Of a stretch of DNA of 11,545 nt, positions 8,146-11,545 are shown piece by piece. Within the stretch, counting starts at the first letter, position 1. Each line of letters opens with the position of its first letter. The notes beneath the pieces are model-generated. The model was not told where the DNA came from. It did not search any database and saw only the letters and a list, made by a program, of their open reading frames with translations. Source of the stretch: Glomus cerebriforme. Its lineage: Eukaryota > Glomeromycota > Glomeromycetes > Glomerales > Glomeraceae. The stretch lies in assembly GCA_003550305.1 (NCBI GenBank), contig QKYT01001189.1, forward strand, positions 6,985 to 18,529, given 5' to 3'. Both the position numbers and the translations under genes were made by a program.

Positions 8146-8330
8146 TATGAAGATCTGAATCTGATCAAATCAGATCTGGATTTTTTTGTACCATGATCTG
8201 ATCCGATCAGATCAGATTCAGATCAGATTTATTTGCTTTCAGATCAGATCCACAGATCTTAAATTTGCAAAACTGATCTGAATCCGTTTCAGATCAAATC
8301 TGCGGATTCAGATCAGATCAGATTTTTTTA
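8146..8330. repeat. Right GATCTG-rich arm
   Basis: About 185 bp of GATCAGATTCAGATC variants, the counterpart of the left arm in opposite sense. An A/T tract (8090-8130) separates it from the tandem units. Confidence 0.75.
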
Positions 8331-8339
8331 GGAGCACTA

Positions 8340-8347
8340 CCACTGAA
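8340..8347. repeat. Right target-site duplication CCACTGAA
   Basis: Second copy of the 8-mer at 7131-7138. The retrotransposon reading resumes directly after it in the same frame as before, since insertion plus duplication total 1209 bp, a multiple of three. Confidence 0.75.
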
Positions 8348-9280
8348 GACATGGAAGATGTGGAATTATAACCACCAGTAACTACCACCACCATTACTAA
8401 AACCCCTCGAAGGAGATTATTATTCGTACTAATTGAACAATTAACTGAGTTCAACGTAACCACCTATTTGCTAAACTTACCTTATGGATTATCAGTTGGA
8501 CAAGCTGCCCACATCATCCCTACCTACTGTTCTGGACTTTCAAGAGCAGTAAGAAGATTAAGAGAAAAAGTTTAACAAGATACGCAAGAAGCTAATTTGG
8601 CAGACAGTGATGAGGAACCAACCACTGCAGCCAAATGCACCCTTAGAATTGGACAAAAAGCCTAAACTGCTATTGTAGATAGTGAAGCCGTCACAAGCAT
8701 TATGACTAAAATCCTTCTTAACAAGCTATGATATAAGATTAACAGACCATCCAAAATGGTTGTAGTTACAGCAAATGGAGCTAGAACCAGATCCTTAGGA
8801 ATTGTAGATAACATCCCCATAATTATAGAAAAAATTGAGATTCCTACTTCTTTTCAAGTCTTAGAATCTAAGGACAAAGTTCTCATTTTAGGAAATAACT
8901 GGTTAAGAGAAGCTAATGCCACCATGAGTTGAAAGCAATCAACCTTAACCATTAAAAAGCACAATGTTACAGTCAGAATTCGCATTACCTTTACCAAAAC
9001 AGCCAAAGTTACTATCCAGGAATTGGATTACGATTCTGAAGATGACTACTATGAAGATGAACTTTTGGATGAATATTATGTCTATTACTCAGACATGACG
9101 GATGAAGAAGAAGCCTTTGAGGATGAAATAACCTACAATCCTTGGAATAAGGTATACTCACCTTACAATTCTGAAGTAGAATCTGAAGAAGAGGATATTT
9201 AAGATAACAACAATTCTGCAGTATTTCTTGCAAAAAGTGCTTAAGCAAGTAAAAAAGAAAGGGCTCCAGAAGATTAGCAT
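8348..9280 (+). pseudogene. pol: pol: aspartic protease region (broken)
   Basis: After a linker (8348-8640) comes the retropepsin-like domain: AIVDSEAVTSIMT (8669-8707) stands where the family has a D-S/T-G-A active site, then MVVVTANGARTRSLG (8757-8801), the flap-like segment, and VLILGNNWLREANATMS (8880-8929), the ILGxxWL motif. In the active site the Gly codon is GAA (Glu), one G-to-A change from GGA, so the enzyme should be inactive. Stops: TAA 8369, TAA 8573, TAA 8663, TGA 8729 (Leu-stop-Tyr), TGA 8930 (at the conserved Trp of the MxW motif), TAA 9200, TAA 9242, TAG 9275. A strongly acidic stretch (9028-9200) links protease and reverse transcriptase. The enzyme would normally cut the gag-pol polyprotein. 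Confidence 0.7.
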
Positions 9281-10200
9281 GTAGGACTTCTTGACTACTA
9301 TCAACAACAAGTATTTCAGTATCTTTTAAAAGAATACGCTGATATCTATGCCAAAGGACAAACTGAAATAGGACAAACCACCATAGTTAAGCATAAAATC
9401 CATACAGAAGATGCTTTACCTGTAGCACAAAAGCCTTACCATACCAACCCTAAGAATACCCAGTTTTTAAAAGAAGAAATTAAAAAGATGGAAGCAATGG
9501 TATCATCAGATGCTCACACAGCCCCTGGGCCTCTCCAGTTGTCATCGTAGGAAAGAAAGGAGAAGATAAGTGATTATGTATTGACTATCACAAGTTAAAC
9601 GCTCTCACCAAGATTGATGCTTATCTTCTACCAAGGATCAATGACTTGTTAGACTCTTTAGGCAGATCCCAATGGTTCACTACTTTAGATTTAGCTAGTG
9701 GATATTGGCAAGTATTCATGCATCCTGATGACATTGAAAAGACTGCTTTTATTATACCATCAGACCTCTATGAATTTTTAGTTATGCCTTTTGACCTAAA
9801 TAATGCCCCTAAGACTTTCCAAAGACTTATGAATTGGATCCTAAAAGATTATCTTGGATTCTTTGTTGCAGTATAAGTAGATGATATCATTTATTCAAAA
9901 GGATCCTTAGAACTTCATCTTGTTCACGTCAAACAAGTATTCCAAACTTTGAGAGAAGCTTAATTTAGTATTAAGTTGAAAAAGTGCCACTTTTGCTATC
10001 CCTTACTTTTCTTTTTAGGACATATAGTAGAATAAAGAGGTATCTACCCGAACCCTGAAAAAATAGAAAAAGTCAAGAATTTTCCTATTCCAAGATCTCT
10101 AACACAACTTTGCACAGCCTTAGGATTATTTGGATATTATTACAAGTTCATCAAGAATTTTGCTAGACATGCCAAACCACTTATAATATTGCTTAAAAAA
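9281..10200 (+). pseudogene. pol: pol: reverse transcriptase (broken)
   Basis: The domain copies the element's RNA into DNA. In order: EYADIYAK and VAQKPYHTNPKN (9341-9460), then a frame change near 9505-9511, SPWASPVVIVGKKG (9523-9564), LCIDYHKLN (9574-9600), SQWFTTLDLASGYWQV (9667-9714), TAFIIPSDLYEFLVMPFDL (9742-9798), NAPKTFQRLMNW (9802-9837), the catalytic xVDD box (9874-9885), KKCHF (9979-9993), FLGHIVE (10012-10032), GIYPNPEKIEKVKNFP (10039-10086) and the thumb (LFGYYYKFIKNFARHAKPL, 10126-10182). Defects: TGA 9571 at a Trp, TAA 9874 at the first residue of the YVDD box, TAA 9961 and TAA 10033 at Gln-like positions, and MPFG changed to MPFD (GAC at 9793). The best uninterrupted piece is 9646-9873. 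Confidence 0.85.
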
Positions 10201-10690
10201 GAAACACCATTTCAATAGACTGACAAATAACAAACTGCTTTTGATAGACTTAAGAAAAGACTTATTAAAGCATCTATTTTGCAATATCCTAACTTTGAAG
10301 CACCCTTTACTTTATATACTGATGCTTGCAAGTTTGGACTTGGAACTGTACTATCCCAGAAAGTCAATGAACAAGAATGTGTAGTTGCCTACACTAGTAG
10401 AATAACCAATAAAGCCAAAGAAAACTACCCCATAATTGACTTAGAATGCCTTGCTATTATATGAGTGAGCAGTTAAACACTTCCACCATTACTTAAGTTG
10501 ACCTTTTTCTATCATTACAGATCATTCAACCCTTAAATGGTTAAAGACTTCCAAGATGCCTAAAGAACATAGAGCACATTGGATCATAGAACTTCAACAA
10601 TATAATTTTACCATCAAATACCACTCAGGCAAACATAATGCCAATGCTGATACTTTATTACGAATGTATGATGACCAAGATGAGAAAATG
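10201..10690 (+). pseudogene. pol: pol: RNase H domain (broken)
   Basis: This domain would remove the RNA strand during reverse transcription. Visible motifs: FTLYTDACKFGLGTVLSQ (10309-10362; first catalytic Asp in TDA), AYTSRI (10390-10407), ENYPIIDLECLAII (10420-10461; catalytic Glu), then TGA at the usual Trp (10462) and a 4-base frame change (GTGA) before AVKHFHHYLS (10469-10498), ITDHSTLKWLKTSKMP (10514-10561; Asp) and YHSGKHNANADTLLRM (10619-10666). The last motif is normally ADxLSR; here Ser is Leu (TTA, one C-to-T change). TAG at 10216 occupies the conserved Trp of the FxW motif and TAA at 10228 a Gln-like site. Another TGA lies at 10499. Confidence 0.8.
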
Positions 10691-11486
10691 AGTATTTTCT
10701 TATTATAATCTATGATGCAGATACTGAAGAGAATGAACTAGAAGCAGAATCCTCATCAATGGCCCTTACTAGAAGCAATAAAAGAAGACAACTAACTCCC
10801 TACCAAAAGATCCCTTATGGGAGTGACAGTGAATTTAAGAAAATGAAAAGCGAGAACTCCTTATCCTTAACTATTTCTAAGCCTTATCCATGCTGTGAAC
10901 ATATTATCTGTACTTACAAACCAGAAGTTTCCTCTATTAATATAGAGGAGTATCAACAAGACCACAATAAAGAATGGAACCCAAGATGGATTGAAGAAAA
11001 TAAAAGCGAAGTAGAATGGGAATACCATTCCAATGACAGAACTTCAAATTCTGAGCAAAGTAAAGGCATAGAGATGTATGATATGAAAACCCTTGCAGGT
11101 AACTTTACCAGGGAAGATATTGAGCAAATTTATTGTATCGCTATCCAAATCAAGCGAGTTATCACAGGACAACTAATAACTAGAGAAGGAAGCAAGTGTA
11201 CTTGAAATTGTGATACTAAAAATCACCATATCTACACCTACTGTAAATTATGTAAGAAGAATTTAGTTTATGGTACCCTTTATCATTGTTGCATTTGGAG
11301 TTTCTCTCCTGAACATCTTCATCCTGATATGGACCCAAGATTTTTAGTTAATGTACCCTGGTAGAAGGAACCCATCTTAGTTTAACGTGAAAATGCAATA
11401 GTATATTTGAGACTTTTGGAACATCTCTATAATAATTTACCTACCTATACTCCTTCCCTAGAACCTACATCAGGAAGTTTTGAACA
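10684..11486 (+). pseudogene. pol C-terminal region, Cys/His-containing, unknown
   Basis: After RNase H the reading moves to another frame: an acidic lead (YDADTEENELEAESSS), an ATG at 10759 and 148 stop-free residues to TGA 11203. It then goes on through TAG 11362 and TAA 11383 to about 11486. It contains PCCEHIIC (10900-10923), KCT-stop-NCDTKNHHIYTYCKLCKK (11197-11259) and YHCCIW (11281-11298), which could bind zinc, and ends with helical RENAIVYLRLLEHLYNNL and PTSGSFEQA. It does not show the integrase HHCC spacing or the DDE core. It may be a lineage-specific extra protein or a downstream ORF. The three stops stand at Trp-like and Gln-like places. Confidence 0.5.
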
Positions 11487-11545
11487 GGCGTATAAAGTGT
11501 AAACATACGCCATGTGTTGCTCAACACCAAAAAAGTGTTGCGCAA
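11487..11545. mobile_element. Start of a palindromic mini-element, cut by the edge
   Basis: Two nested inverted repeats end the window. GGCGTAT (11487-11493) pairs with ATACGCC (11505-11511). TTGCTCAACAC (11517-11527) pairs with GTGTTGCGCAA (11535-11545) with one mismatch, around a CAAAAAA loop. The protein reading of the retrotransposon stops making sense here. This fits a small palindromic MITE whose right half lies beyond the window. Confidence 0.45.

Larger units (their letters stand above)
7139..8339. mobile_element. hAT-like non-autonomous DNA element inside the retrotransposon
   Basis: The 1201-bp segment is flanked by an 8-bp direct repeat (CCACTGAA) and has imperfect inverted ends: TAGTGTTCTAAA on the left, and TAGTGCTCCTAAA when the right end is read on the other strand. 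An 8-bp duplication and TAGTG (YARNG) ends are the hAT superfamily signature. It encodes no transposase. Structure: GATCTG-rich arm (7151-7340), tandem-unit interior (about 7346-8090), A/T runs (8090-8130), GATCTG-rich arm (8146-8330). The flanking 11 bp CTACCACTGAA also match, so an 11-bp duplication with shorter inverted ends (Mutator-like) is the alternative reading. It inserted into one copy of the target, as the joined gag frame shows. Confidence 0.65.
5181..11486 (+). mobile_element. Decayed Ty3/Gypsy LTR retrotransposon (gag-pol)
   Basis: One long plus-strand reading, broken but collinear, gives the Metaviridae order: gag, CCHC knuckle, aspartic protease, reverse transcriptase, RNase H. 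It is split by a 1.2-kb DNA insertion at 7139-8339. Frame changes occur at about 6323-6327 (homopolymer A), about 9505-9511, about 10462-10468 (extra GTGA) and about 10684-10708. About 35 in-frame stops are spread over the whole length. The integrase expected after RNase H is not seen; a Cys/His-rich region takes its place. The 3' LTR lies beyond the right edge, and the protein match seems to end near 11486 where a palindromic element begins. Confidence 0.85.

Noticed and set aside
9012..9248. Minus-strand ORF of 78 codons
   Set aside because: Antisense to the acidic linker of pol; the His/Leu/Gln-rich composition is what the complement of Asp/Glu/Tyr codons gives.
5181..11486. Reassigned genetic code as the conclusion
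   Set aside because: Suggestive, but a TAG at a conserved Trp, a TAA at the Tyr of YVDD, lost catalytic residues and frameshifts fit a dead element better; kept as a finding to test.

Overview
The window is AT-rich DNA, roughly 70% or more A+T by eye, with four single ambiguous bases (67, 1560, 1695, 1817). It carries eukaryotic retrotransposon genes and minus-strand intron-like signals (GTNAGT starts, T-rich AG ends). The Ty3/Gypsy element, the GATCTG-rich repeats and the small decayed gene blocks suggest a repeat-rich fungal genome. An arbuscular mycorrhizal fungus (Glomeromycotina, Rhizophagus/Gigaspora type) is my best guess; this is inference and no marker gene proves it. No intact standard-code gene is present.

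Left part (1-5180) is mostly non-coding and holds broken genes. On the minus strand at 1-1183 is a frame-broken gene whose first ~80 residues look like a ubiquitin-like header domain, with another decayed block upstream at 1199-1363. On the minus strand at 2860-3173 is the decayed 3' end of a Ty3/Gypsy integrase (GPY motif). A short helical, charged plus-strand ORF lies at 3203-3394. On the minus strand at 4037-4366 is a stop-free block with a KH-type GxxG motif. Between these are AT-rich stretches with small inverted and direct repeats around CACATGA. A possible 5' LTR/leader (TATA box, AATAAA) lies at about 4757-5120.

Right part (about 5180 to the right edge) is one decayed Ty3/Gypsy retrotransposon on the plus strand: long gag, CCHC zinc knuckle, aspartic protease, reverse transcriptase, RNase H, then a Cys/His-containing C-terminal region instead of the expected integrase. 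It is broken by about 35 in-frame stop codons, several frameshifts and substitutions at catalytic motifs. Most stops are TAA/TAG where Gln fits and TGA where Trp fits, several at conserved family positions.

The retrotransposon is split at 7139-8339 by a 1.2-kb insertion flanked by the 8-bp duplication CCACTGAA, with TAGTG... ends, as expected of a non-autonomous hAT element. Its arms are rich in GATCTG. Its interior is a tandem array of ~120-130-bp units which, read on the minus strand, look like repeated mini-exons (57 or 48 nt) separated by 64-75-nt introns with GTNAGT and T-rich AG borders, encoding a repeat close to KLDERTKLNxWNLNERTKR. This array is the most unusual object in the window. 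A second small palindromic element appears to begin near 11487 and is cut by the right edge.
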